Assembly (NCBI RefSeq): GCF_000025185.1
Contig: NC_013720.1
Coordinates: 3,472,001 to 3,536,000 of the forward strand
Reading direction: 5' to 3'
From: Pirellula staleyi DSM 6068
GTDB taxonomy: Bacteria; Planctomycetota; Planctomycetia; Pirellulales; Pirellulaceae
Length of the DNA: 64,000 nucleotides
Below are positions 1 through 8,626 of the stretch, one piece after another (position 1 is the first letter of the stretch; each line of letters begins with the position of its first letter). The notes below the pieces were generated by a model. The model made no database searches, was not told the DNA's origin, and worked only from the letters and a program-made list of their open reading frames with translations. A program made the translations under genes and the position numbers.

Positions 1-864
1 AGCGCGGAGCGAACGGGGGCTTTCGAGCGTTTCCATCATCAGGTGATGAAGTTCGCGGCGGAGCGAGCGACGCTCGAAGCGTCGGCCATCTTCCTGCTTG
101 ATTGCTTTGAGACGAGCACGGACGCGCTCCATACGCGATGCGAGTTGCTCCATCTCTTTCATCAGCGGCTGAACGCGGCGCGTGCGCAAACTGAGCTCTT
201 CGACCAATTGCAGGCACTTGCCTCGTCCTCGCAAAAACGTGCGTCGCGATTGCTGACGTTCTTCGCGCGAAGTGCTGGGACGAATCAACTTGCCGAACGC
301 CTTTTTGTTGCGGCCGAGCAATTGCTCGATCGAACGCAAATTGTGCGGCATGCGTGCCAGAATCTGTTCCTTGGTCAGCTGCTCGGTGAGCGAAACTTTG
401 ATCGTCCGGTCGAAGGGCAATTCACCGGCGTACACTTGGGTGAGTGTTTGCACGGTGGCGCGCATTGCATAGTCGCACGACAAAATAGTGCGGCGGAAAC
501 GCTTGCGCGTCACCTCGATTTTTTTGGCCAGCGAGATCTCTTCCTGACGCGAAAGGAGCGGGATTTCCGCCATTTGCGAGAGGTAGAGTCGAATCGGATC
601 GCTGTTGAGCTTTTTGCTCTCTTCAGGCTTCAGCGGAACTGCATCGCTTTCGCGCGGTACAAACAAACGAGGTTTGCCTGGCTCTACCGGTGGCTGATCC
701 ACCAGTTCGATTCCGGCATGTTCGAGTGCCACGAGCAGGTTGTCGAGCTTTTCAGGATTGACGTCTTGATCGGGCAGATAGTTGTTGACGTCTTCGTAGG
801 TCAGATAGCCTTGGGTGTTTCCCTTGGCGACCAATTCTTTTAGTTCGATTCCAAGATGATTCAT
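1..864 (-). CDS. rpoD: RNA polymerase primary sigma factor RpoD, N-terminal part (runs off left edge)
   Basis: This is the housekeeping sigma-70 factor, which directs RNA polymerase to promoters. Only the first 288 codons are inside the window; the frame is open through base 1. The N-terminus (MNHLGIELKELVAKGNTQ) looks like the small region 1.1 fold. It is followed by a typical region 1.2 (SDPIRLYLSQM...PLLSREEEISLAKKIE) and then the basic, Arg-rich non-conserved region. Regions 2 to 4 lie beyond the edge. The ATG at 864-862 is preceded by AGGAGG ten bases upstream, which fixes the start. It lies 182 bases downstream of dnaG on the same strand, the classic dnaG-rpoD order. Family identity is clear; it being the primary rather than an alternative sigma is inferred from dnaG linkage and region 1.2. 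Confidence 0.93.
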   Translation of the reverse strand, partial: MNHLGIELKELVAKGNTQGYLTYEDVNNYLPDQDVNPEKLDNLLVALEHAGIELVDQPPVEPGKPRLFVPRESDAVPLKPEESKKLNSDPIRLYLSQMAEIPLLSRQEEISLAKKIEVTRKRFRRTILSCDYAMRATVQTLTQVYAGELPFDRTIKVSLTEQLTKEQILARMPHNLRSIEQLLGRNKKAFGKLIRPSTSREERQQSRRTFLRGRGKCLQLVEELSLRTRRVQPLMKEMEQLASRMERVRARLKAIKQEDGRRFERRSLRRELHHLMMETLESPRSLRA

Positions 865-1044
865 GGGTCACGATCCTCCTTGAACGTGAGCCACACTTGG
901 CCAGTCAAAATCTCCCGGGGAGGAAACTTCGATTCGCAAAATGTGGAGATGCATCGCAAACAATCGGCACGGCAAGTTGGCAGGTTCTTGCGTTGCCCCC
1001 CATTGCGGGACACAAGTTCCAGCCGCATCGCACAGCCTCGCAGT

Positions 1045-1066
1045 TTTCACCCATCCATGGGTGAAA
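1045..1066 (-). repeat. Perfect inverted repeat at the dnaG stop codon
   Basis: Ten-base arms (TTTCACCCAT and ATGGGTGAAA) are separated by two bases. As RNA this can form at least an 8-bp stem with a 6-base loop. The TGA stop of dnaG lies inside it. No T-run follows on the minus strand, so it is not a standard intrinsic terminator. An RNA-processing or attenuation element between dnaG and rpoD is possible but is inference. Confidence 0.55.
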
Positions 1067-2894
1067 TGATTCCCTGCTGTTGTCGTTTCGCGTCGATCAG
1101 TTGTTTCAAAACATCCACCTCCTCGTCTTCGCTCATCTGTTTACTAGCGAGCGCTTCCTCGGTTGCCAGAAGTTCACGCTGCTTCTGATGGTGACGAAAG
1201 CTATTAAGCACAGCCCGCATGCGCGTGGGCGCATCGTGGAGTGCCTTGGGTTCTTTTTGGGATGCAACTTCGACGAGCCCAGCCAGCAGGCTCTTGAGGG
1301 CGGGATTCTCGATCGAAGCAAGGATCGCACCAAATTCGAGCGATCCCCCCGACTCTTCCATCTCGCGATAGGCTACGAAAACTTCGCGAGCCGCTTGCGA
1401 GGTGATATCGACATCGCTGAGTTCGCCGAGGGCAATCGGCACGAGTTCTTCATGCAGCGCCATGATCTCGAGCAATTCCGACTCGCGCGGAGGAATCGAA
1501 GCAAGTTGGTACTCTGCTGCAGTGATCGGTTTCGTCGTTTCGAGTTTCGCGGTCTTCGGCTGCAACTGCTTGAAACGCGTCGCAATATCGAGATCGTCGA
1601 GCCGAAACACACGTGCCAAGCGAGCCAAAATCTGCTTCAGTCGCAGCGCCGTCGTATCAGCCGCATTCGCAGGATCCACACCCTTGGCCAGCAGCGTAAG
1701 AATTCCTTCGAGCGCCTTGTTGGCCAGATGCGTATCGCGAACCGGATCGATCCCTTGAATCGCGAGCCGAATTTTGTGCTCGAGCGCGTCCACTGCCGTT
1801 GCGAGGAGTCGACGAACCTCGTCTCCCCCTTTTTCCTGCAGGATTTCGGCCGGATCGTACTCGTCGGGGAGCGTGAGAATTCTCAGGTCCAGCTGCGACG
1901 AGACAAACAGTTCCAGGATTTCATTGGTGCGCCTTTGTCCCGCCTCATCGCCATCGAGCAGCAGTGTGACCGAATCGGCAAATCGGCGAATCAGCTGAAT
2001 ATGGCGGCTGTTCAAAGCCGTTCCGAGCACAGCCACCACGTTCTTCAGTCCATACTGATGGCACATGATCACGTCGGTATAGCCTTCCACCACCGTGAGC
2101 GAGCGTGACTTGCTGACCACTTCTTTGGCGATGTCGAGGGCGTAGAGATTTTCGCTCTTCGAGAACAATCGGGTTTCGGGAGAGTTGATGTACTTGGCGG
2201 CATCTGCCTGCGATGCTCCCGGCAAAATACGTCCGCCAAAAGCAATCGGACGACCCAGAGGATCGCGAATCGGGAAGATCAGCCGACCTTTGAACCGATC
2301 GTAGTGCGTGCCACGTTCCGACTTGCCGGCGAGTCCCGTCGCTTCGAGCACGGCAGGTGAAAAGCGTGCAGTGCGAGCTCGGTCGATCAACCAGCTCCAC
2401 TGATCCGGCGCATAGCCAATCGAAAACTTACGGATGCTTTCGTCGGTGATGCCACGCTCGCGAACATAATCGCGAGCCGCAGCAGCGATCTCGCTACGCA
2501 AAAAACATTCGTGATACTGCTGTCGCGCCCATTCGGTGCAGGCTAGCAGGGTGTTCTTGTCGTTGGGGCTACCAGGCTCAACCGGTTTGCTGTGCTGCTG
2601 TTCAACCAGTTTCACGCCCGCGCGATCGGCGAGCATGGTGAGGGCTTCGCGAAAATCGCAGCCCTCTTTCTGCATGATGAAACTAAAGATGTCTCCGCCG
2701 ATATCGCAGACCCAGCATTTCCATGTCTGGCGGTCGGGGTTGACCTGCAAACTGGGCTTGCTGTCGTTGTGCCAAGGGCAAAGACCAACGAACAATCGTC
2801 CGCTGCGACGCAGTTCCATGTAACTGCCGACCACATCGACGATCGAAACCGCTTGTCGTACTTGCTCTTTTGCATCGCCGCTGAGCACTGCCAT
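1047..2894 (-). CDS. dnaG: DNA primase DnaG
   Basis: DnaG makes the RNA primers for lagging-strand synthesis with the replicative helicase. The 615-residue product has the N-terminal CHC2 zinc ribbon (Cys39, His42, Cys60, Cys63 in CPWH...CWVC). The catalytic TOPRIM core follows (VVEGYTDVIMCHQYGL, then LLLDGDEAGQRR with the acidic metal ligands). The C-terminal region is the helicase-binding type and is divergent. Length is normal for the family. The frame stays open 97 codons further upstream, but homologous sequence starts at MAVLSGDAKEQV, so I use ATG 2894, preceded by a weak GAGGT. The gene sits directly upstream of rpoD. No rpsU-like gene is seen upstream. Confidence 0.96.
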   Translation of the reverse strand: MAVLSGDAKEQVRQAVSIVDVVGSYMELRRSGRLFVGLCPWHNDSKPSLQVNPDRQTWKCWVCDIGGDIFSFIMQKEGCDFREALTMLADRAGVKLVEQQHSKPVEPGSPNDKNTLLACTEWARQQYHECFLRSEIAAAARDYVRERGITDESIRKFSIGYAPDQWSWLIDRARTARFSPAVLEATGLAGKSERGTHYDRFKGRLIFPIRDPLGRPIAFGGRILPGASQADAAKYINSPETRLFSKSENLYALDIAKEVVSKSRSLTVVEGYTDVIMCHQYGLKNVVAVLGTALNSRHIQLIRRFADSVTLLLDGDEAGQRRTNEILELFVSSQLDLRILTLPDEYDPAEILQEKGGDEVRRLLATAVDALEHKIRLAIQGIDPVRDTHLANKALEGILTLLAKGVDPANAADTTALRLKQILARLARVFRLDDLDIATRFKQLQPKTAKLETTKPITAAEYQLASIPPRESELLEIMALHEELVPIALGELSDVDITSQAAREVFVAYREMEESGGSLEFGAILASIENPALKSLLAGLVEVASQKEPKALHDAPTRMRAVLNSFRHHQKQRELLATEEALASKQMSEDEEVDVLKQLIDAKRQQQGIISPMDG

Positions 2895-3483
2895 ACCTCG
2901 ACAAAAAACGAAACCACCAGTGCGCGGGCGACATTGCCCGAACCTGCTACGCCTGATTTTAGCGGCGCTTCGGGCCAGCGATATACGCGGCCGTCGGTTT
3001 CGTGGTGCGAGGTTGGTGGTCACGTCGAAAAGGGACCTAAAAATAAGCGGCCTTGCCACAAAGATCGATTCGCAGGTATTTACCGCACCCATGACACAGC
3101 CGCGTGATATTCGTCTGCTTCTTTCGTCTGCTGTGCACCAGCGTGCAGAGGAAACGTCAGCAGAGGTCACGCGAGCATTCGCCAAAGGAACCGTGGCTGC
3201 GAAGGGATCTCCCGAACATCTAGGGTCGCATGCTTGCGGCAGCTAGAAGTCTGTGGAGTTGAAAGATGCGTCCTTGCGATAGGCGGCGAGATGAGAGAAA
3301 TCGCTGCACGATCGGTGTGCCATCCTTAGCACGCTCGAGATTATAGGCAGGGTCGCCCTTCGGTCAACGCGAGAATTTTCATGAGCCCATTTGGTCGGAA
3401 AATCGCGAAAAAATGGGGTCGAAGTGCTAGCTTGCTGCAGTAGCACTCCCCTAGGTTTCGCGATTCGACGCAGCTTTGTAGAG
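2895..3483. other. Intergenic region upstream of dnaG
   Basis: About 590 bases separate dnaG from the next gene on the same strand. It should hold the dnaG-rpoD promoter. The open frame running into dnaG from 3185 has no conserved-looking sequence. A 67-codon minus-strand frame at 3243-3446 also has nothing to support it. I see no RNA gene. Confidence 0.4.
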
Positions 3484-5826
3484 CTATTCTTTTGCTGCAG
3501 CTGTAGCTTCTTCGGCCGGTGCAGGCTCGGTGGCTGGGGGCTGTGCCTCTGGCGGCGCTGGTGACTGGGGAACTGGAGTCTGAGGAGCTGGTGGCGTGGG
3601 CGTAGAACCTTCCTTCTCGAGGATGTTCTGAATCCGCTCAGCCTTCTCCTTCATCGTCCGGTCATATACGTCTTGCTGCGACTTCTGAATCTCGTACAGC
3701 AAGTTCACCGCCTCTTGGAAGCCTTCGGCCTTCACCATTCGCGAGAGAATCAGCCGCATTTCGTCGACCATCTTCTGCTGAACAGCCACCGCTTGGGCAA
3801 ACGCTTCGCCGCGTGGCTTTACATCGGCACTTTGACGCCGCGTTTCGTCCAGCTTGGCAATCGACTCGCTGGCCATCGGTCCTGATACCAGCTGCATCGG
3901 CTCGACGATCTCTTTGGTCAGGCGTGTCTGAAGCTTTCCACCGGGCTCTTCGATGCGGTTGTTCTCGACCTCGAGTACGAATCCGCTGAAGCGTTCGGCA
4001 ATGGCGGCGGTGTTGCTGGCGACTTGTTTTTGCCGACGCTGCAGTTGCAGCAGCATGTCCTTTTGTATCGACTCGAGAGCCGCACTGTTATTGGTTGTCG
4101 CTTCGAGCGCACGGGTCTCGGTGAGAATGTCTTCTTCGTTCTTGAGAAGCCGCTCGAATTCCTGACGCTGTTCTTTTTCGCGTCGCAGCAGATCAGCGCG
4201 AAGCTCATCTTCGGTAACCACGCGAAGCAAAAAGTCGGACGACTTTCCGACGTTGGGAACTTCATCAGCAGCGTCGTCTTTCACGTTGTCGTTGTCTCGT
4301 GCGGCAATGCGAAGTGTAAGCGCGCTGCCCGTTGGAATCGCCAGAGGCTCAAGTTCCACCACATCGGCAAAATCGACTTCCAGTGCTGGTAGCTGCTTGG
4401 TGAGCGATTCCAGAGCAACGGTGCCATCTCCCTGCTTTCGCTCGGTGTCAGACGTGGTCCAGCTGTACTCGATCTGGCTGCTAACGATCCCAAAATCGTC
4501 GGTCAGACGTCCCGCCAGAGGAATGCGTGCTTTGGGAACCACCACGCCACTGACGCCCAGGAGTCGCATCCGAACGCGAGGTTCGCGGTCTAGACGGATG
4601 CGAATGCCAAACGAAGTATTGCGGCGCGACGAAAGCCCGAGTTCATCCTTCAGCACGATGGTGTACTGGCCGGCGACAAAGTTGGAGATGTCGACCACTC
4701 CCGAGAACGAGAGGCTGTTGTCGACTTTCAATTCGATCGATTTCTCGTCGTCAATCACGATCGAAGCACTGGCGAGTGGCTTGGTCGATGTCCCCTGAAT
4801 AGCGAGGGAGCTACCACGGAGCACGTAGTAGGGACCTCGACCTGGTGGAAGTTTTTCCGGGGCTAGATTCGCATACTGAGGGGGGGTGACTTCGAGCTCG
4901 AGTGAATCGACTGCTGGTGGATCAACGAGTTCGACCTGCACCCAGTCGGTGTAGGCATCTCCACCACGTGCGCGAAACTCGAACGGTTCCAGCACATTGT
5001 TAAAGACAGCTTCGAATCGTTGACTTCCATCGGTCGGCTGTTCGGTCGTGCGTTTCATTGCTTGCGACTGACGCCCCCGGGCACGCCGAAAATCGATATG
5101 CACGGAATCGGGAAAAATCTTGCTATCGGCAGCGACCGTGACGAACTGCGTCCAGTCTTCGCCACGCGGGAAAACAACCTTGCCGTTTACCGCGCGTTCG
5201 ATTTCGAGGTTTGTGCTTTGTGGCCATGGTGTGCTCATGAGGAGCAAATTACGTTCGGCCCAAATCCGCAAAATCCCGCTAGGAAATGCCGCAATCGAGA
5301 TTACACACCAGCTCGACAGACCCAAGGCCAGGACCAGCAGGATGGCATGGAAGCGGAACGATAGTGAATCGAGTACGTTCGAAAAATCGACCTCTTGAGC
5401 GCGCTTCATCCCCATCCGAATGGTTTGGTTCATCAAGAGGGGGGACATGCCATGTTGCTTATCTTCGGGAAGGCGCGCGAGCTGTAACGCACTAATCAGG
5501 CTTTCACCGAGATGTTTGTTGGCAGCTTCAACACGGAGGCAAAGCGCGTCGTCGCTAGGAACTTGCGACAGTGGAAGGAAGAGCCACTTGTAGGCAATCC
5601 AAACAGTGGCGGCGATCATCAAAGCCAACATGACAGCGCGCTGCGATAGGTCCATGCGAAACAGGTAATCGAGGATCAAGTCGGCAAGCGACAGGAGCAG
5701 TGCTCCCCAAGCAATGCGCGAGAGGCCATCGATCCAAAACCAGAGGCTGATTTTGCTACGCAGCTGCGCAAGGCGGCTGGTGACCAGACTCGTTTCTGAG
5801 GTGCTCGGTAGTGTGGCGCCGGACAT
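3484..5826 (-). CDS. DUF4175-like large membrane protein with coiled coil
   Basis: The product has 780 residues. Three hydrophobic helices lie near the N-terminus (about residues 33-58, 65-87 and 160-185). A large, probably extracytoplasmic beta-rich region follows, then a charged heptad-like stretch (about 530-720, rich in Glu, Arg, Gln) and a Pro/Ala-rich tail. This layout matches DUF4175-type proteins, which are commonly encoded next to MoxR/DUF58/VWA genes; biochemical function is unknown. ATG 5826 is preceded by AGAAGG; an in-frame start 12 codons upstream lacks such a site. It is the last gene of the seven-gene minus-strand run, 106 bases after the VWA/amidotransferase-like gene. Family assignment is by layout and context rather than a diagnostic motif. 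Confidence 0.75.
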   Translation of the reverse strand: MSGATLPSTSETSLVTSRLAQLRSKISLWFWIDGLSRIAWGALLLSLADLILDYLFRMDLSQRAVMLALMIAATVWIAYKWLFLPLSQVPSDDALCLRVEAANKHLGESLISALQLARLPEDKQHGMSPLLMNQTIRMGMKRAQEVDFSNVLDSLSFRFHAILLVLALGLSSWCVISIAAFPSGILRIWAERNLLLMSTPWPQSTNLEIERAVNGKVVFPRGEDWTQFVTVAADSKIFPDSVHIDFRRARGRQSQAMKRTTEQPTDGSQRFEAVFNNVLEPFEFRARGGDAYTDWVQVELVDPPAVDSLELEVTPPQYANLAPEKLPPGRGPYYVLRGSSLAIQGTSTKPLASASIVIDDEKSIELKVDNSLSFSGVVDISNFVAGQYTIVLKDELGLSSRRNTSFGIRIRLDREPRVRMRLLGVSGVVVPKARIPLAGRLTDDFGIVSSQIEYSWTTSDTERKQGDGTVALESLTKQLPALEVDFADVVELEPLAIPTGSALTLRIAARDNDNVKDDAADEVPNVGKSSDFLLRVVTEDELRADLLRREKEQRQEFERLLKNEEDILTETRALEATTNNSAALESIQKDMLLQLQRRQKQVASNTAAIAERFSGFVLEVENNRIEEPGGKLQTRLTKEIVEPMQLVSGPMASESIAKLDETRRQSADVKPRGEAFAQAVAVQQKMVDEMRLILSRMVKAEGFQEAVNLLYEIQKSQQDVYDRTMKEKAERIQNILEKEGSTPTPPAPQTPVPQSPAPPEAQPPATEPAPAEEATAAAKE

Positions 5827-5932
5827 CGCGATGGACCTTCTATGCAAAATCGAGTCAAGCATCCCTGGGGATCACGCTCGACAAACGAATCTTCTCAAGC
5901 TTCAAATCGATCGAACAAAACTTAGGCAAGGA

Positions 5933-8488
5933 CTACAGCAGTTTGTACTGCTTACGAACCCACCACTCAGCAGCCAGCAGCACGATCAAACAGGTGAGCA
6001 TGCCGGGCGTATCCCACAGCGGCTGAGGTCGGCCGCGAGTCTCCAGCACTTCCGTTTTGTTAGGAATTGCTTCTGCAAGTTGGCTCAGTTCACTGATCTC
6101 GAAGTACTTGCCACCCGACAGATTCGCAATCTCAGTGAGCAGCGGCTTATCGAGCCAAATCTGATTGGTTTCAACACTCGGTAGTTCGATGGTGAAAGGT
6201 GTCTCGATGGTTGCCGATTCACCATCACCAGCACTTGCGGGACGAACACGCACGGTGAACACGCCAGTCGATCGCGCAGTGAGAGCCGCCTCGTAAGACC
6301 CAGGCTGATTGGCAACGGGAAGCAGCGTGAGAGTTTCGGGCTGATTACCCGTAGACTCGAGCGTCGCTTCAACTTTGGGAGCAACGAGCGGATTGTAGGT
6401 GGCATCCTGCAGCCGAGCGGAGACTGTGATCCGTTCGCCGATCTCATAGCGATCGCGATCGGTTTGCACATAGCCACGACGACGTCCCTCCAGCGAGCGA
6501 CCTTCCACCAGATAGCGTGTTGCTTGAATCCAGAATTTGTCGAAGAACTCCGCTTGGCGTCCCGCTCGCCGCCAACGCCAAGTTCCATTGAAACCGAGAT
6601 AGAGGGTGTGCCCGGAGCCATAACGACCGGCGACCAGCAGCGGTCGCGGACCTTCGACGCTGCGCAGGGTGGGGTCACTATGTTCGAGCAGCACGGTGGC
6701 AGTCGGTTTCGGTTCTTGCGAAGGAAAACTCCAGAAAATGCCGGGTAATGTTTCCCAGCGCTGCAGCGTTTCTTGACGATCTGGATAAAAACGCATCACC
6801 GGGTGATCGACGTTGGCCTGCGTGACCTTAAGGGGCCAGCTACGCTGATTCGACGACAAAAGCGAGGCAACTTCGAGAGCCCCTACGTCGCCAAACGAGA
6901 CCGGCAGAAGCTTGTTGAACTCGCTAGTTCGTGCACCCGTAAGCAAACGGCCGGAATGTTTTGGGCCAGCCATGAAAAGTAGGCCACCGGAGTGTTCGCC
7001 CACGAACTGTTTCAGCAGCTCAATCCAAGCTTCATCGAACTCTTGGGGATTGGGATCGAAGAGCATGATCACGTCGTAATAGAACAGGTCTTCCCGCGTA
7101 GTAGGGAGCTGGGTGATTTGACGCGTACCCTCTTGCGCACGCTCTTCGTCCAGCGTTTGTAGCCAGCAGCTAACGACGATTGTCTTGTCGCGCGCTAGCA
7201 GCTTTTGAAGTAAGCGGAACTCCCAGGTCGGAGCGCCGGCAACGAGAAGGACACGCACTTTCTCGCGGCTGAGAACTTTCACCACAGCCGACGAAACCTG
7301 ATTGTCGTCTTCGTTGATTTCGTCGTCGACAGGCTGGACGCGTACGCTGTAGACCACGTCCCCCGGCTCTTTAGCTGTATGCGAGAACTGCGCACGCAGG
7401 CGACCACCACCCTCGGGAACTTCTAGTTGCAGTGTCTGCACTACAGCACCACTGCTGAGCGATTTATCGCTTTCGTTCACCTTTTGTTCGATCAATTCGA
7501 CCCGCGCATCGCCCGCTTCAATTCCTTGGGCGGTAACAATCGCATCGATCTCAAATGGTTCGTCTTGCCAAACTTGGGGACGCACATAGAGACTCGCCAC
7601 TCGCAAATTGCGTGGCTTGCTCGGGTCACCCACACCGACCATGAAAAACGGAACGCCTCGCTCCTTGGCTTCAAGAGCGGCGTTGCGTGGGTCGTCGCGG
7701 CCGGTGTGCTGTCCGTCGGAAAACATCACCACCGCAGCGGGTGAATCGGTCGACATCGATTCGCGAATTGCCATCCACAAATCGGTCCCTCGGCCATCCG
7801 CCGCCAGTAAAGGGAGGGGAGTTTTCGGAGCACGTGAGCTTTCGCTTGCTTCTTCGGCGGTTGGCGGCGTGGTGGAAACAGGCCGCTCGGCACCTGTTGG
7901 AGGAAGTGCTGAGCGTGTTTGCAGTCGCTCTACATGATCCGAAAAGTTGATCGCTTGTACTTTGCCGCGCGTCGCCAGTTCTTCGAGCAGCTTGCTTTCG
8001 GGATCACTAAGAACTTTGTTGACGATTTGAGTGCGAGTCGGGCGAAGGCGGCGCACTTCTTCGAGCGACAGGTTCATTACGCTCGAGGTAATCTTGGCTG
8101 CCGTTTCATCGTCGTAACGATCAGCAGTATTCATCGACTGCGAAGCATCGCGTGCTAGGATGAGCGTGGGTCGGACTTCGCGATTCTGCAGGTAAACCAG
8201 CGATGGGCCAAGGAAGATCACGACGAGCAGCAGCACGACACCGCAGCGCATGCCAGCGAGGAGAAGCTTGACCCAAGCGGGGCACGTGTCGAGCTCGCGA
8301 CGATAAAGATTCACAACGCCGTAGAGCATGGCCGCAACTGCGGCAATCAGAACGAACACTCCCCAACTCGTTGGCAAGTTGGTGAGCAGGAACTCTACCT
8401 TCGCACCTTCGGGAACTTGCGAAGCGTCGTAACCAAACCAACTGACGATGGTGTCGGTGAACGATGCTGCTAGTGGCAACAGATTCAT
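5933..8488 (-). CDS. VWA-domain membrane protein with glutamine-amidotransferase-like C-terminal part
   Basis: The product has about 851 residues. Two N-terminal membrane helices (near residues 43-61 and 75-97) precede a von Willebrand A domain. Its metal-site motif is LILARDASQSM and the later strand is VVMFSDGQHTG. A beta-rich region follows, then a segment with the look of a class I amidotransferase-like fold (VRVLLVAGAPTWEFRLLQ, GGLLFMAGPKHSG), as in the large VWA proteins of BatA-type loci. A C-terminal helix (TPGMLTCLIVLLAAEWWV) is probably membrane-spanning. I prefer ATG 8488; an ATG at 8521 and a GTG at 8563 are also in frame and none has a convincing ribosome site. It is likely an accessory to the MoxR/DUF58 system. 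Its substrate is unknown. Confidence 0.78.
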   Translation of the reverse strand: MNLLPLAASFTDTIVSWFGYDASQVPEGAKVEFLLTNLPTSWGVFVLIAAVAAMLYGVVNLYRRELDTCPAWVKLLLAGMRCGVVLLLVVIFLGPSLVYLQNREVRPTLILARDASQSMNTADRYDDETAAKITSSVMNLSLEEVRRLRPTRTQIVNKVLSDPESKLLEELATRGKVQAINFSDHVERLQTRSALPPTGAERPVSTTPPTAEEASESSRAPKTPLPLLAADGRGTDLWMAIRESMSTDSPAAVVMFSDGQHTGRDDPRNAALEAKERGVPFFMVGVGDPSKPRNLRVASLYVRPQVWQDEPFEIDAIVTAQGIEAGDARVELIEQKVNESDKSLSSGAVVQTLQLEVPEGGGRLRAQFSHTAKEPGDVVYSVRVQPVDDEINEDDNQVSSAVVKVLSREKVRVLLVAGAPTWEFRLLQKLLARDKTIVVSCWLQTLDEERAQEGTRQITQLPTTREDLFYYDVIMLFDPNPQEFDEAWIELLKQFVGEHSGGLLFMAGPKHSGRLLTGARTSEFNKLLPVSFGDVGALEVASLLSSNQRSWPLKVTQANVDHPVMRFYPDRQETLQRWETLPGIFWSFPSQEPKPTATVLLEHSDPTLRSVEGPRPLLVAGRYGSGHTLYLGFNGTWRWRRAGRQAEFFDKFWIQATRYLVEGRSLEGRRRGYVQTDRDRYEIGERITVSARLQDATYNPLVAPKVEATLESTGNQPETLTLLPVANQPGSYEAALTARSTGVFTVRVRPASAGDGESATIETPFTIELPSVETNQIWLDKPLLTEIANLSGGKYFEISELSQLAEAIPNKTEVLETRGRPQPLWDTPGMLTCLIVLLAAEWWVRKQYKLL

Positions 8489-8626
8489 CTTCGATCCGCC
8501 AATCGCGCTAGGGGTGGTCATCAGGAAGTCGAGCGAAGAAGCGATCACGAGAGAATCTCTCACGCTAGTTTAAGTTCTTAAGGAATGGATCGGGGTGCAG
8601 GACAGGTCGGACAAAATCAGGCGAGG

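Noticed and set aside
1080-2108. 342-codon plus-strand frame opposite dnaG
   Set aside because: The opposite strand encodes unmistakable primase TOPRIM sequence; the plus frame is compositional shadow.
2895-3185. 97-codon upstream extension of the dnaG frame
   Set aside because: It is not primase-like and a normal DnaG N-terminus begins at 2894.
3243-3446. Small minus-strand frame (67 codons) between dnaG and the DUF4175-like gene
   Set aside because: No ribosome site, no ordered composition and no conserved look.
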